Origin: Ochrobactrum quorumnocens
GTDB lineage: Bacteria > Pseudomonadota > Alphaproteobacteria > Rhizobiales > Rhizobiaceae
DNA length: 64,000 bases
Assembly: GCF_002278035.1 (NCBI RefSeq)
Contig: NZ_CP022604.1
Coordinates: 992,001-1,056,000, forward strand
Direction: 5' to 3'
Part shown: positions 16,108 to 24,228 of the stretch, piece by piece
Layout: each line of letters starts with the position of its first letter
How positions within the stretch are numbered: position 1 is the stretch's first letter
Notes under the pieces: generated by a model
Told to the model about the DNA's origin: nothing
Database searches by the model: none
The model's input: only the letters and a program-made list of their open reading frames with translations
Program-made: the position numbers and the translations under genes

Positions 16108-16623
16108 ATGTCGCTTGCACGCGCTATCCGGGCCGCCGTTGGCGGTCGTTCCATGAAATACCGCCTTGAGGATGAAAAGCCCGAGGAACTGGAAGACGAT
16201 GAACGTCCTGAAGACGCAGAGGACGACGAAAACGCAGACCCCGCAGCAGACGATGAAGACGAGCCAAAGCCGGAAGCGGATGAGGACGAGCCTGTTGCTG
16301 ACGATGAAAAAGAAGGCGGCGAATATGCCCGAGGTCGCCGTGCGGAACGCAAGCGCATGTCGTCGATTCTCGGGTGCTCACATGCTGACGGCAATCCTAC
16401 GCTTGCTGCTCATCTAGCCTTTAAAACCGGCATGAGTGCCAAGAGCGCCATTTCTGCGCTTCGTGCCTCTGGCTCTGCAGCATCTACGCAACCTTCACTT
16501 GCTTCCCGCATGAATGGTCGTGTCCCGGCCTTGGGTAATGGTGGTGTCACCACTCAGCCCAAAACGGCTGATGCGAAACTCGTCGCATTTGCCAAAAGCC
16601 GCGCCGCCGCTCGCAAGGCCTGA
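16108..16623 (+). CDS. scaffold-like capsid assembly protein
   Basis: 171 residues. Residues 20-75 are extremely acidic (runs of Asp/Glu with Pro). Residues 80-120 carry RRAERKRMSSILGCSHADGN and LAAHLAFKTGMSAKSAISAL, a domain I know from the C-terminal ends of S49 head proteases in rhizobial phages. The C-terminus is basic (KSRAAARKA), suited to bind the capsid interior. Probably the Nu3 equivalent, made as a separate protein here. AAGGAA precedes the ATG. Confidence 0.6.
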   Translation: MSLARAIRAAVGGRSMKYRLEDEKPEELEDDERPEDAEDDENADPAADDEDEPKPEADEDEPVADDEKEGGEYARGRRAERKRMSSILGCSHADGNPTLAAHLAFKTGMSAKSAISALRASGSAASTQPSLASRMNGRVPALGNGGVTTQPKTADAKLVAFAKSRAAARKA

Positions 16624-16670
16624 ATCTCATAGGTTCGTAATTCCGTAAATCTCATAAGGGAGAGCTGCTC

Positions 16671-17021
16671 ATGCAGACCCAAGATTATACGCCCGGCGAC
16701 CTGCTTGTCGGCGATTACCCCGTTGCTGTCCGCACCGTCACAATTGGTGCTGGCCAAGTCCTGAAACGCGGCGCAGTGCTGGGCGGCGTTGCCGGCACCT
16801 TCAAGCTGTCCGCTGCTGCGGAAACAGACGGCTCGGAAGTGCCGTCGGCTGTCCTTGCTGTTGACGTCGATACCACGGCTGGACCCGTGCAAAAGCGCGT
16901 TTACACCTCTGCCGGTTTCGATAGTTCCAAGCTCATTCTTGGTGAAGGTCATACCGTTGACACGGTGGAAGCGGCATTCCGTGAAGCTTCAGCACCGCTC
17001 TACATCCACAAGCTCGCCTGA
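16671..17021 (+). CDS. head decoration protein gpD
   Basis: 116 residues (lambda gpD is 110). GDLLVGDYPVAVRTVTIGAG, RGAVLGGVAGTFKLS and AVLAVDVDTTAGPVQKRVYTSAGF match the beta-rich gpD pattern. Trimers of gpD stabilise the expanded capsid. Lies directly before the major capsid gene, with GGGAG as ribosome site. Confidence 0.88.
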   Translation: MQTQDYTPGDLLVGDYPVAVRTVTIGAGQVLKRGAVLGGVAGTFKLSAAAETDGSEVPSAVLAVDVDTTAGPVQKRVYTSAGFDSSKLILGEGHTVDTVEAAFREASAPLYIHKLA

Positions 17022-17074
17022 GCCTTCATCACTCATCATCTGCGTTTAGACGCCCAATCTAAGGATTTTCCGGA

Positions 17075-18112
17075 ATGGAAAACTATCTTTTCAGCACGGT
17101 TGCGCTGGCTGCGGTCATTGAATCGCGCGACCGCCCTACAGCGTGGATCCGCGATACATTCTTCCCGAATGGCTTTCAGTCGGATTCAGAAGAAATCGCA
17201 TTCGACAAGCTTAAACGTCGCCGCAATGTGGCACCGTTTGTGTCTCCACTGGTGCCGGGTCGCGAGCGTGCAATCCGTGGTCGACAGACGACCACTTTCA
17301 CGCCCGCTTACGTGAAGCCGAAAAATACTATTCGACCAGGTGAGGGTTTCCGCCGTCGCCCCGGCGAGCGCATCGGCGGTGAATTGTCACCGGAAGATCG
17401 TTACCTGCAAACTGTTACCGACACACTCTTTGATCAGGATGACGAAATCACCCGACGCGAAGAGATCATGGCAGCCGAAGCCCTGAAATCGGGAAAGATC
17501 ACCGTCAGCGGGGAAGACTATGAAACGCAGGTTGTCGACTACGCTCGCAAGGCGGAACTGACAGTGGCGCTTACAGGTGCCAATCGTTGGGGTGAGAACG
17601 GCGTGAAGGTCCGAACTTCCATCCGTGATTGGGGTACTCGTGTTGCAAAGGCGTCAGGTGGTGCTGCAACTGAAATCATTCTGGGTGCAGAAGCTGCAGA
17701 ACTGCTTCAGACCGATGAGGAAATGCGGCAGCTCCTTGATAACCGCCGGCAGGCAGATGGCGTCATGCAGCTTGGCCCGATTGCTGCGGGCAGTGAGGAT
17801 ATGGTTGCAGTCTACCTCGGCTCTGTTGGTCAGTTTAATTACTGGCAATACACGCAGCTATTTCAGGATGATGCCGGCAACGATATCGAAGTGTGGCCTA
17901 GCTATGGTGTGGGCGTGGTCTCTCCATCGCAGTTACAGGGCTTTATGGCGCACGGTGCTATCCAGGACACAGGCGCAAGGCTGGCACCACTCGCCCGTTT
18001 CGCGAAGATGTGGGAACAGCAGGACCCATCCGCCACGATGTTGATGACGCAGAGCGCCCCGCTCCCGGTTCCCGGCGATGCGAACGCATCATTGTTCGCT
18101 CTTGTGCGCTGA
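17075..18112 (+). CDS. major capsid protein gpE
   Basis: 345 residues (lambda E is 341). RPTAWIRDTFFPNGFQSDSEEI, APFVSPLVPGRERAIRG and YVKPKNTIRPGEG mark the family's N-terminal arm and extended loop. The P-domain includes EIILGAEAAELLQTDEEMRQ. It forms the icosahedral shell. Normal family length and no sign of decay. Confidence 0.93.
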   Translation: MENYLFSTVALAAVIESRDRPTAWIRDTFFPNGFQSDSEEIAFDKLKRRRNVAPFVSPLVPGRERAIRGRQTTTFTPAYVKPKNTIRPGEGFRRRPGERIGGELSPEDRYLQTVTDTLFDQDDEITRREEIMAAEALKSGKITVSGEDYETQVVDYARKAELTVALTGANRWGENGVKVRTSIRDWGTRVAKASGGAATEIILGAEAAELLQTDEEMRQLLDNRRQADGVMQLGPIAAGSEDMVAVYLGSVGQFNYWQYTQLFQDDAGNDIEVWPSYGVGVVSPSQLQGFMAHGAIQDTGARLAPLARFAKMWEQQDPSATMLMTQSAPLPVPGDANASLFALVR

Positions 18113-18142
18113 TCGCGTCTGTTGAAACGGAGGATCATTGAA

Positions 18143-18502
18143 ATGGCTAAAAAAACTGTCACGCAGGCCTATGCAGCCACACTCATCGTCGGGGGCAAGG
18201 ACATACCTCCCGGCACGCCTGTCTCTTTGCCCGAAGATGAAGCCAAACGAATTGGTGACATTTTTGGCGTCATCCCGGCTGTGAATGAGGCGGTGAAGCC
18301 GTCTCGCAATGCCACTGTCATCGCAAAAGCATCCGAGACGGATGCTCTCGCGAAGTCGCTTGAAACGGCGCAACAGGCATTCGATGCAGCAAAAGCGGCA
18401 TTGGAAGGCGAAGACGCAGGCGATGATGAGCTGAAAGCTTTTGAGGCGGCAGAGAAAGCGCTCAATGCTGCTGAACAGGCGCTTCAGGACGCACAGGGCT
18501 AA
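18143..18502 (+). CDS. head assembly protein, FI position
   Basis: 119 residues from the ATG at 18143, with GGAGG 9 bp upstream. The N-terminal domain VTQAYAATLIVGGKDIPPGT is followed by a long Ala-rich helix (EKALNAAEQALQDAQG) likely to be a coiled coil. In position it matches lambda FI, which helps terminase-prohead interaction. Sequence similarity to FI is not obvious by eye. The stop overlaps the next ATG. Confidence 0.6.
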   Translation: MAKKTVTQAYAATLIVGGKDIPPGTPVSLPEDEAKRIGDIFGVIPAVNEAVKPSRNATVIAKASETDALAKSLETAQQAFDAAKAALEGEDAGDDELKAFEAAEKALNAAEQALQDAQG

Positions 18503-18843
18503 TGTCGCGGCCCGGTGTCTTTGCACAAATGGGAGGCGCTTTTGTCGCCTCCCTCGGCAATGTTGAAATAGAACTCACCATTGCAGGCGTCGTTCAAGCA
18601 CCACTTCGGGGGATTTTTCGAAGCGTTCGCGATACCGATCTGATTAATCTCGAAGGCATCGCCGCCGAAGGCATCCGTTATACGCTCGCAATTCAAGGAA
18701 ATCTGATCGATGCCGTTCGGCAGGGCGATATGGTCAAAATCCTTGAGAGTGATGACAGCAAGAACGTCGGGGATGTGTTTGAGATTGCGGGGCATGTTGA
18801 TGATGGCCGCGCGATGAAACGTCTTCTTTTACAGGATCACTGA
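18502..18843 (+). CDS. head-tail connector, FII-like
   Basis: 113 residues (lambda FII is 117). It has a helical start and then a beta-rich part: PLRGIFRSVRDTDLINLEG, RYTLAIQGNLIDAVRQGDMV, and a late KRLLLQDH strand, as in the FII/gp10 head-tail joining fold. The protein attaches under gpW and accepts the tail. Overlaps FI by 1 bp. Confidence 0.65.
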   Translation: MSRPGVFAQMGGAFVASLGNVEIELTIAGVVQAPLRGIFRSVRDTDLINLEGIAAEGIRYTLAIQGNLIDAVRQGDMVKILESDDSKNVGDVFEIAGHVDDGRAMKRLLLQDH

Positions 18844-18845
18844 TT

Positions 18846-19307
18846 ATGCATCTTCGTTATCAGATCCTCGAAAAACTCAAGGCTGATCTACAGCCTTTCA
18901 TCGTCACCAAAAACGGCAGGGTATCCCTGATGCGTGCACGCGCCATCGAGCAGGAGGATATGCCATTCTTCACTATCATTCATACGGGCGAAACATCCAC
19001 ACCCGATGGCGTCATTCTGGATGAGGTCACCAATCAGGAGCTGGCGCGCATCAATCGCCGGTTACTGGTCAATGTCATTATTCAATTCAAAGGCCGTTCA
19101 GACCCACAGCGTGAGTTCGATGAACTGGCAGAGTTGGTGGAGCAAGCGATACCGCCATCACATCTGGGTGGTCTGGTCATCGATATTATACCCACCGCTT
19201 CGGAAATGTTCATTGACCCGCAAACAGCCCAGAGTCTTGGCTCGGGCCGTGTCGTATTCGAAGTGAGCTATCGCACCTTCGCTGGCATTCCTGACCGGGC
19301 TGCCTGA
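18846..19307 (+). CDS. tail terminator, gpU-like
   Basis: 153 residues. HLRYQILEKLKADLQPFIVT, DMPFFTIIHTGETST, RRLLVNVIIQFKGRSDPQRE and a C-terminal RVVFEVSYRTFAG strand match the alpha-beta fold of gpU-type tail terminators. Its hexamer caps the tail tube and defines tail length together with the tape measure. Starts 2 bp after the FII stop. There is no gpZ gene in between as in lambda. Confidence 0.7.
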   Translation: MHLRYQILEKLKADLQPFIVTKNGRVSLMRARAIEQEDMPFFTIIHTGETSTPDGVILDEVTNQELARINRRLLVNVIIQFKGRSDPQREFDELAELVEQAIPPSHLGGLVIDIIPTASEMFIDPQTAQSLGSGRVVFEVSYRTFAGIPDRAA

Positions 19308-19338
19308 CCCTCGTTTTCAATCTACAGGAGAATTTGCC

Positions 19339-19758
19339 ATGGCTCAGTACATGGGGCGTGAACTTGTCATCAAAAGATACATGGACGCCGATCAGGAATT
19401 CGTTTCGGTCTGCGTTTCCGAAGCCCGCTCTATCGAAATCAACAACGAAGAAATCGATATTACCAAGCCCGACTGCGTGAACCCCGGTAGTAAGCTTGTT
19501 CGTTCGCTGATGTATGGCATGCAGAGCATTGGTTTGCAGCTGGATGGTGCCTATGTCGGCAATGCGGCGCAGAAAGCGATGACCGGCGATGCCGTCAATC
19601 AGATCGTCACATCCTATCAAGTCGTGGTTCCTGGTGTCGGCACGTTCGAGGCAGACTTCCTTGTGTCAATGACACTGTCTGGTGACAAGACTGGCGAATT
19701 GCAGGCGCAGGGACGAATGTCTGCGACCGGCAATATCGGCTTCACGGCGGCAGCATAA
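19339..19758 (+). CDS. major tail tube protein (gpV-like)
   Basis: 139 residues. RSIEINNEEIDITKPDCVNPG near residue 30 resembles the family's I.N.EEID.T segment, then LDGAYVGNAAQKAMTGDAV and a beta-rich end. It would polymerise as hexameric rings around the tape measure. Unlike lambda V it has no C-terminal Ig-like domain. AGGAG precedes the start and the stop overlaps the next ATG. Confidence 0.75.
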   Translation: MAQYMGRELVIKRYMDADQEFVSVCVSEARSIEINNEEIDITKPDCVNPGSKLVRSLMYGMQSIGLQLDGAYVGNAAQKAMTGDAVNQIVTSYQVVVPGVGTFEADFLVSMTLSGDKTGELQAQGRMSATGNIGFTAAA

Positions 19759-20174
19759 TGGATCCGATATTCAACCCCGCACGAGGCGAAGCCTCATGCC
19801 AGATCGGCAAAACGAAAATCGTGATGGTTGTTGAGTTTGCTCGCCTGGCGCAATTGTGCCAGCTGGCAGACTGCGACGACATGCAGACGCTTTATAAACG
19901 TCTGATCGGGTTTCACCCCAGAACTGTCATGGCTGCCATTCGAACACTGACAGTGCATTCAGATGGTGAGGATGAAGCCCGTAAGTTGGCACATGAGGCG
20001 ATGCGTCAGCTTAGTGGTGCAGACGAACCGGAATGGCGCGACGCCATCACAAAAGCCCTCACGGGTCATATCGCGCAAGGCCATAAAATCCGAGATGAAG
20101 TTGATGCTATCGCTGATCTGGATCGTGCATTTGATAAGCTCGACCCGGGAAACGTCCTAAGCCCTTCAGTGTAA
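19758..20174 (+). CDS. tail assembly chaperone gpG
   Basis: 138 residues, starting with ATG on the previous stop. IFNPARGEASCQIGKTKIVM followed by helical segments is the pattern of tail assembly chaperones upstream of the tape measure. The last codons include a GGGAAAC slippery heptamer (20147-20153), so a fraction of ribosomes should shift -1 and make a G-T fusion, as in lambda. Acts during tail assembly and is absent from the virion (family knowledge). Confidence 0.75.
   Translation: MDPIFNPARGEASCQIGKTKIVMVVEFARLAQLCQLADCDDMQTLYKRLIGFHPRTVMAAIRTLTVHSDGEDEARKLAHEAMRQLSGADEPEWRDAITKALTGHIAQGHKIRDEVDAIADLDRAFDKLDPGNVLSPSV
20147..20153 (+). promoter_or_regulatory. -1 programmed frameshift site between G and T
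   Basis: In the G frame the codons read CCG GGA AAC, giving the slippery X XXY YYZ heptamer G-GGA-AAC (lambda uses GGGAAAG). The -1 frame is open from 20138 to the T stop at 20383. Slippage gives a fusion of 132 G residues plus 76 residues, 208 in total. Confidence 0.75.
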
Positions 20175-20191
20175 GTGAGCGCATTTCTCAT

Positions 20192-20383
20192 ATGCAGCGA
20201 ATTGCGACTGGCCAGTTAGGCTGGTCGCCTCGCACTTTCTGGCGCTCGACATGGCCTGAAGTTCAGGCAGCCATTGAAGGGCGGACAGGTCGAAAACTGA
20301 ACGATGTCATCACGCCAGAACGAGCGCGTGAAATCGCCCGACACCATCCTCCCACCAAATCCATCAGGAGCAAACCACAATGA
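20192..20383 (+). CDS. tail assembly chaperone T domain
   Basis: The 63-residue frame from ATG 20192 (RIATGQLGWSPRTFWRSTWP...) resembles the small chaperone domain of the Rcc01693/gpT type, which binds the tape measure. The frame is open upstream to 20138, so it is probably made mainly as the C-terminal part of a G-T frameshift fusion and seldom as a free protein. No ribosome site is visible at the ATG. The stop overlaps the tape-measure start by 4 bp. Confidence 0.65.
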   Translation: MQRIATGQLGWSPRTFWRSTWPEVQAAIEGRTGRKLNDVITPERAREIARHHPPTKSIRSKPQ

Positions 20384-22242
20384 GCACTCGCGCCGATATC
20401 ATGGCCTTCATTGGCGCGAATGCTCGTGGCTTTCATGATGCGATGCGACGTGTTCGGGGCGATGCCAAGGATACCGCCCAAGACACCAAACGTGAGTTTG
20501 CTAATCTGTCAGCTGGCATGGATCGCTCCATGGGCCTGCTCAAGGCTTCGCTTGCGGGTCTTGGTGTTGGAATTAGCCTGGCAGGGGCGCAACAGGTCAT
20601 CAGTGATATTGCTTCAATTGATCGCGAAGCCCGGCGCGCCGGTATTTCGATCAAAGCTTTTCAGGAGATGAAATACGTTGCCGAAAAGAACCGCATTGAT
20701 GTCGATGCGATGATTGACGGCATGAAAGAGTTGAGCCTTCGTGCCGATGAATTTGCTGTCACGGGCAAAGGCTCTGCTTCGGAAGCATTCCAGCGACTTG
20801 GATTTGACGCCAAGGATGTGGCACAGCGTTTAAAAGAACCGTCCGAGCTATTCGCCGAAATTATCAAGCGTGTTCAGCACCTTAATAAAGCGGCCCAGAT
20901 TCGCGTGATGGATGAATTATTCGGCGGCAGCGCAGGTGAGCGCTTCGTGGAACTTATTGCACAAGGTGAAGATGGCATCCGCCAGACGATCAATGAAGCC
21001 CATCAGTTGGGTATTGTCATTGAGGACGAGTTGGTAAAGCAGGCTGCGGAGCTGGATGCTGCCTTCAACACCGTGGTGACAACTGTCGGCGTGAGCCTCA
21101 AGCAAGCTGTTGTCAGTGTCGCCAGTCAAGTTCGCTACGTGCTTGATCTGTTCAATGATGTCGACAAACGCAGCCTTTCGACGCTGGAAAAGCAGCGTGG
21201 AGAAAAAGTACGCGCGCTCGAAATGAAAAATACGGGCGACTATCGTGGCGCGTTTTTACCTCCAAAAGAGCAGCTCGAAAAAGATCTTGCCGAAATTGAG
21301 AAACAGATCAAGGATTTCCAAGATCGGAATAAGCCGCGCGATAAACCCGATGACGGTTTTACGCTTCCACCCATGGTTATCGATACAGGTTCGAAAGGCA
21401 GCAGCCGAAAGACAGCCATTTCTGAAACCGAGCGGCAGAAAAAGGCGGCAGACGAGTTAATCAAGTCGCTGGAACATGAGCTGTCTATTGTCGGGCTGAC
21501 AGCCGAACAGCAGAACATTTCTAATCAGATACGTAAGCTCGGTGCAGGCGCAACGCAGGAGCAAAAAGACCGCATCACTGAATTGATCACTGTCATTGAT
21601 GCACAAAAGGCGGCTCAGGAACGAGCGAACAAATCGCAGCAGGATTTTATAACGGGTCTTGACCAGATTGGATCAGACGCCGTCGACGCACTTGGCAATG
21701 TGGTTACAGGTACAGAAGAAGCCGCCGACGCATTTAAAAAACTCGCCATCGAGATTGTGAAATCTGCCCTGACTGGCAAGGGTGCTTATGCCGATTTCTT
21801 TAGCAGTCTGTTTGGCGGATCGAAAGGACCTGGCCTCGGAGGTATCGTCGCAGGTCTATTCGGCTTTGGCGGGCAGAAGTCCATTGCGATGAATGGCGGT
21901 ATAGGTCTCTACGCGAAGGGCGGCATCAGCGATAAGCCGGCAATCTTTGGTGAAGGCCCAATGGCGGAGGCCGCGGTTCCATTGCCCGATGGTAGGAGTA
22001 TCCCTGTTGATCTGAGATTGGCTGACTTACCCGCATCGCCGCAAATTGCAGAAACGTCTGGCGGTAGAGTGTCGGTTGATGTCGGTGTCAGCGTCGATAA
22101 CAACGGCAATCTGCAAGCTTATGTAAAGAATGTTTCTCGTCTGGAAAGCGTGGGCGCAGTGAAGTCCTATGATAAAGCGGGAGCGGCACGCTTTGCCCGT
22201 GATAGCAAACAGGCAGGACGCAGGGGGATGCTCAAGAGATGA
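20380..22242 (+). CDS. tape measure protein (gpH-like)
   Basis: 620 residues. Helical start STRADIMAFIGANARGFHDA, coiled-coil segments, a hydrophobic segment SLAGLGVGISLAGAQQVISD, long central helices and a Gly/Ala-rich C-terminal part with LGGIVAGLFGFGGQKSIAMN and GGRVSVDVGVSVDNNGN. This is the usual make-up of siphovirus tape measures. It sets tail length; at 620 residues the tail should be shorter than lambda's (853). It may also help DNA entry. Confidence 0.88.
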   Translation: MSTRADIMAFIGANARGFHDAMRRVRGDAKDTAQDTKREFANLSAGMDRSMGLLKASLAGLGVGISLAGAQQVISDIASIDREARRAGISIKAFQEMKYVAEKNRIDVDAMIDGMKELSLRADEFAVTGKGSASEAFQRLGFDAKDVAQRLKEPSELFAEIIKRVQHLNKAAQIRVMDELFGGSAGERFVELIAQGEDGIRQTINEAHQLGIVIEDELVKQAAELDAAFNTVVTTVGVSLKQAVVSVASQVRYVLDLFNDVDKRSLSTLEKQRGEKVRALEMKNTGDYRGAFLPPKEQLEKDLAEIEKQIKDFQDRNKPRDKPDDGFTLPPMVIDTGSKGSSRKTAISETERQKKAADELIKSLEHELSIVGLTAEQQNISNQIRKLGAGATQEQKDRITELITVIDAQKAAQERANKSQQDFITGLDQIGSDAVDALGNVVTGTEEAADAFKKLAIEIVKSALTGKGAYADFFSSLFGGSKGPGLGGIVAGLFGFGGQKSIAMNGGIGLYAKGGISDKPAIFGEGPMAEAAVPLPDGRSIPVDLRLADLPASPQIAETSGGRVSVDVGVSVDNNGNLQAYVKNVSRLESVGAVKSYDKAGAARFARDSKQAGRRGMLKR

Positions 22243-22856
22243 TCGATCTTATAGCAAATGTCGACTTCATCGCCTCTTATCCGCAATTAATCGTTCCTGT
22301 CAGTCAGTCCAAATTCGGCGGCAAAACCATCTCCAATATTGAATACGCCGATCCGTACCGTGTCGTTGACATGAAAACCGTTTCAATGCGGGCTGATCAG
22401 GCAGTGCAGCTTCAGGCGTTTATTGCGGCAGCGCGTGGAGGTATGGAAACGATTGTCTATCGTCCTCAGCATATTTGCATTCCCAGAGCTTATTGGGGAG
22501 ATCCTAACAATCCGCATATCATCGGCACCGCCTCGCGTGGTGCCGTGACGAATGGCTATACGGTTCAGATAACAGGAGTTGTTCCGGGGTTGACGCTCAT
22601 GGATGGTGATATGTTTTCACTCATGAGCGGTGATTATCGGCAGTTCCTGCAAGTCGTTTATGGCGGGGGAGCTACGGCCATGAGCACGACCATAACGGTC
22701 AAGGTTGATCAGCCCATTTCGTCTTACGTTGGGATCGGGGCGACGGTCCGGTTCAAGCAACCCGAAATGAATACAAGACTAATCAAAGACAGTTTCCAAA
22801 TGTCGGACGGCCCATTTCCAATGGCGTCTTTTCAGCTTATCGAGGTGCCGAAATAG
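22239..22856 (+). CDS. minor tail protein, distal tail (gpM position)
   Basis: 205 residues, overlapping the tape-measure stop. Begins IDLIANVDFIASYPQLIVPV and is beta-rich with SKFGGKTISNIEYADPYRVV and MASFQLIEVPK at the end. The position right after the tape measure corresponds to distal tail or gpM-type tip proteins. The family is conserved in rhizobial prophages in my memory, but I give no domain name. Part of the tail tip. Confidence 0.6.
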   Translation: MIDLIANVDFIASYPQLIVPVSQSKFGGKTISNIEYADPYRVVDMKTVSMRADQAVQLQAFIAAARGGMETIVYRPQHICIPRAYWGDPNNPHIIGTASRGAVTNGYTVQITGVVPGLTLMDGDMFSLMSGDYRQFLQVVYGGGATAMSTTITVKVDQPISSYVGIGATVRFKQPEMNTRLIKDSFQMSDGPFPMASFQLIEVPK

Positions 22857-23213
22857 TTAATTTGTCTTTTTGCTGACCAATACGATTGGGACGTGAACAG
22901 GTCCCTCTATTCGCGTTTTCAAAGGCGAGCATTTTCTGATCAGCAGCATCGCTAAAACCCCAAGGCTGGCATCGGTTGACTTACTGCGATAGGAAACTAC
23001 AGCACGTTTGATAACGCCACCTTTAGCAAGATCTATGCTGACGATAACTAGTCGCTCCTCCGGACGAGCTCTCGCTTTAGACAGCGTCGATATACACTGA
23101 GTAAGTTGAAGGCGTAGATCTAAGATCTCTTCGTTTGTGTATTTCGGCATGGTTACGCAACCAGCCAAACTAAGTGCGATAAGTGGAACTAAGATCTTTA
23201 AAGCGCCCCGCAT
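22857..23213 (-). CDS. TolA/TonB-C-like lipoprotein on opposite strand (moron)
   Basis: 118 residues. Signal peptide with lipobox LSLAGC, Cys19 the acylation site. The mature part contains EERLVIVSIDLAKGGVIKRA and LGVLAMLLIRKCSPL, resembling the C-terminal domain of TolA/TonB proteins (a strand pair, then a helix with A..A...C.P). It sits alone on the minus strand in a 400-bp gap between tail genes, a typical moron place for lysogenic-conversion genes. It is probably expressed in the lysogen and may alter Tol/Ton function or phage entry; that role is inferred. Confidence 0.7.
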   Translation of the reverse strand: MRGALKILVPLIALSLAGCVTMPKYTNEEILDLRLQLTQCISTLSKARARPEERLVIVSIDLAKGGVIKRAVVSYRSKSTDASLGVLAMLLIRKCSPLKTRIEGPVHVPIVLVSKKTN

Positions 23214-23256
23214 TTGAAAACCTTCATATCAGACTCAAGTTAAGATCGGTTATCAC

Positions 23257-23826
23257 ATGGCTTTCCCAACTCGTCTACAGCAATTGCTGGAAGAGGGGCG
23301 CATTGTCGTGCGCTCTCTCGGTGATTTTCATTTCGGAACCGGCTTCTGGTATGTCTGGAACGGCTCATCTGAACTTGTCTGGAACGGAAACACATACATT
23401 CCCAACCAGCTTATCGCGATTGAAGAGCCCCCTATGCAAATGGGTTCAGAAGCGCTTCCGATCACCATCACGATGCCGACAGCAGCAGACTATGGCATCA
23501 CGCCGGACAAGTTGGCCGAGATTGAGAGCGTCGACTACAAGGGGCGCTCGATCATCCTTTATGATGCATATATCGATCCGGACACACGCGAGCTGCTGCA
23601 TGTGGAGCCGATGTATCGCGGATATATCGACACCATTGATCATGTGATTGATGGTGGCGAAATGATGCTAAAGGCGAACATCGAAACGACGGCGCTCGAA
23701 AATCACCGCGACGGCTATCGCACTGCCTCGCACGAAGATCAGCAGCTCATTTCACAGGGCGACAAGTTCTTTGAATATGCCTCCACCGTGAAGCTCGAAA
23801 ACTTCTACATCACGCCATACCAGTAA
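23257..23826 (+). CDS. tail hub / tip protein (gpL position)
   Basis: 189 residues. FPTRLQQLLEEGRIVVRSLG, FGTGFWYVWNGSSELVWNGN and a long beta region with ITITMPTAADYGI. The ENHRDGYRTASHEDQQ segment near the C-terminus fits baseplate-hub-like proteins of rhizobial phages and gene transfer agents. Lies in the place of lambda L. The ribosome site is weak. Separated from the preceding tail gene by the opposite-strand lipoprotein gene. Confidence 0.6.
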   Translation: MAFPTRLQQLLEEGRIVVRSLGDFHFGTGFWYVWNGSSELVWNGNTYIPNQLIAIEEPPMQMGSEALPITITMPTAADYGITPDKLAEIESVDYKGRSIILYDAYIDPDTRELLHVEPMYRGYIDTIDHVIDGGEMMLKANIETTALENHRDGYRTASHEDQQLISQGDKFFEYASTVKLENFYITPYQ

Positions 23827-23835
23827 GGGGCAATC

Positions 23836-24228
23836 ATGCGCCATCCAGAATGGGAAAAACGTCTCGTGGCTGTCACGGAGGCGCACTTAGTCACGCCTCT
23901 CGTTTGGGGCAAGTCGGATTGCCTTCTCACTGCATGTGACGTTGTTTCGGCTGTTCTCGGTACCGATCCAGCCGTTGATATTCGTGGCAGATACAAGACC
24001 AGAATCGGCGCTTACCGGCTGATCAGAAAATATGGATTTGCCAATCTGGGTGAGGTTCTTGCCGATAGGTTTGAAGAGATTGGCCCCGCCATGGCAATGC
24101 GCGGTGATCTTGGTCTTTACCAAAGTACGGTTGGTTACTTCTGTGAATATGGTTTCGCTGTGAAGGGTGAGGACGGCTTACGCTTTCTCCCTCGCATAAT
24201 GACCGAGCGAGCTTTCAAGGTTTCCTGA
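23836..24228 (+). CDS. NlpC/P60-like tail peptidase (gpK-like)
   Basis: 130 residues. A likely catalytic Cys in PLVWGKSDCLLTACDVV fits the start of NlpC/P60-type domains of the DUF6950 kind. The expected His is not obvious. It would cleave cell-wall peptides during infection or help tip assembly. The stop overlaps the J start, as in the lambda K-I-J order, but no separate gpI gene is seen. Confidence 0.6.
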   Translation: MRHPEWEKRLVAVTEAHLVTPLVWGKSDCLLTACDVVSAVLGTDPAVDIRGRYKTRIGAYRLIRKYGFANLGEVLADRFEEIGPAMAMRGDLGLYQSTVGYFCEYGFAVKGEDGLRFLPRIMTERAFKVS

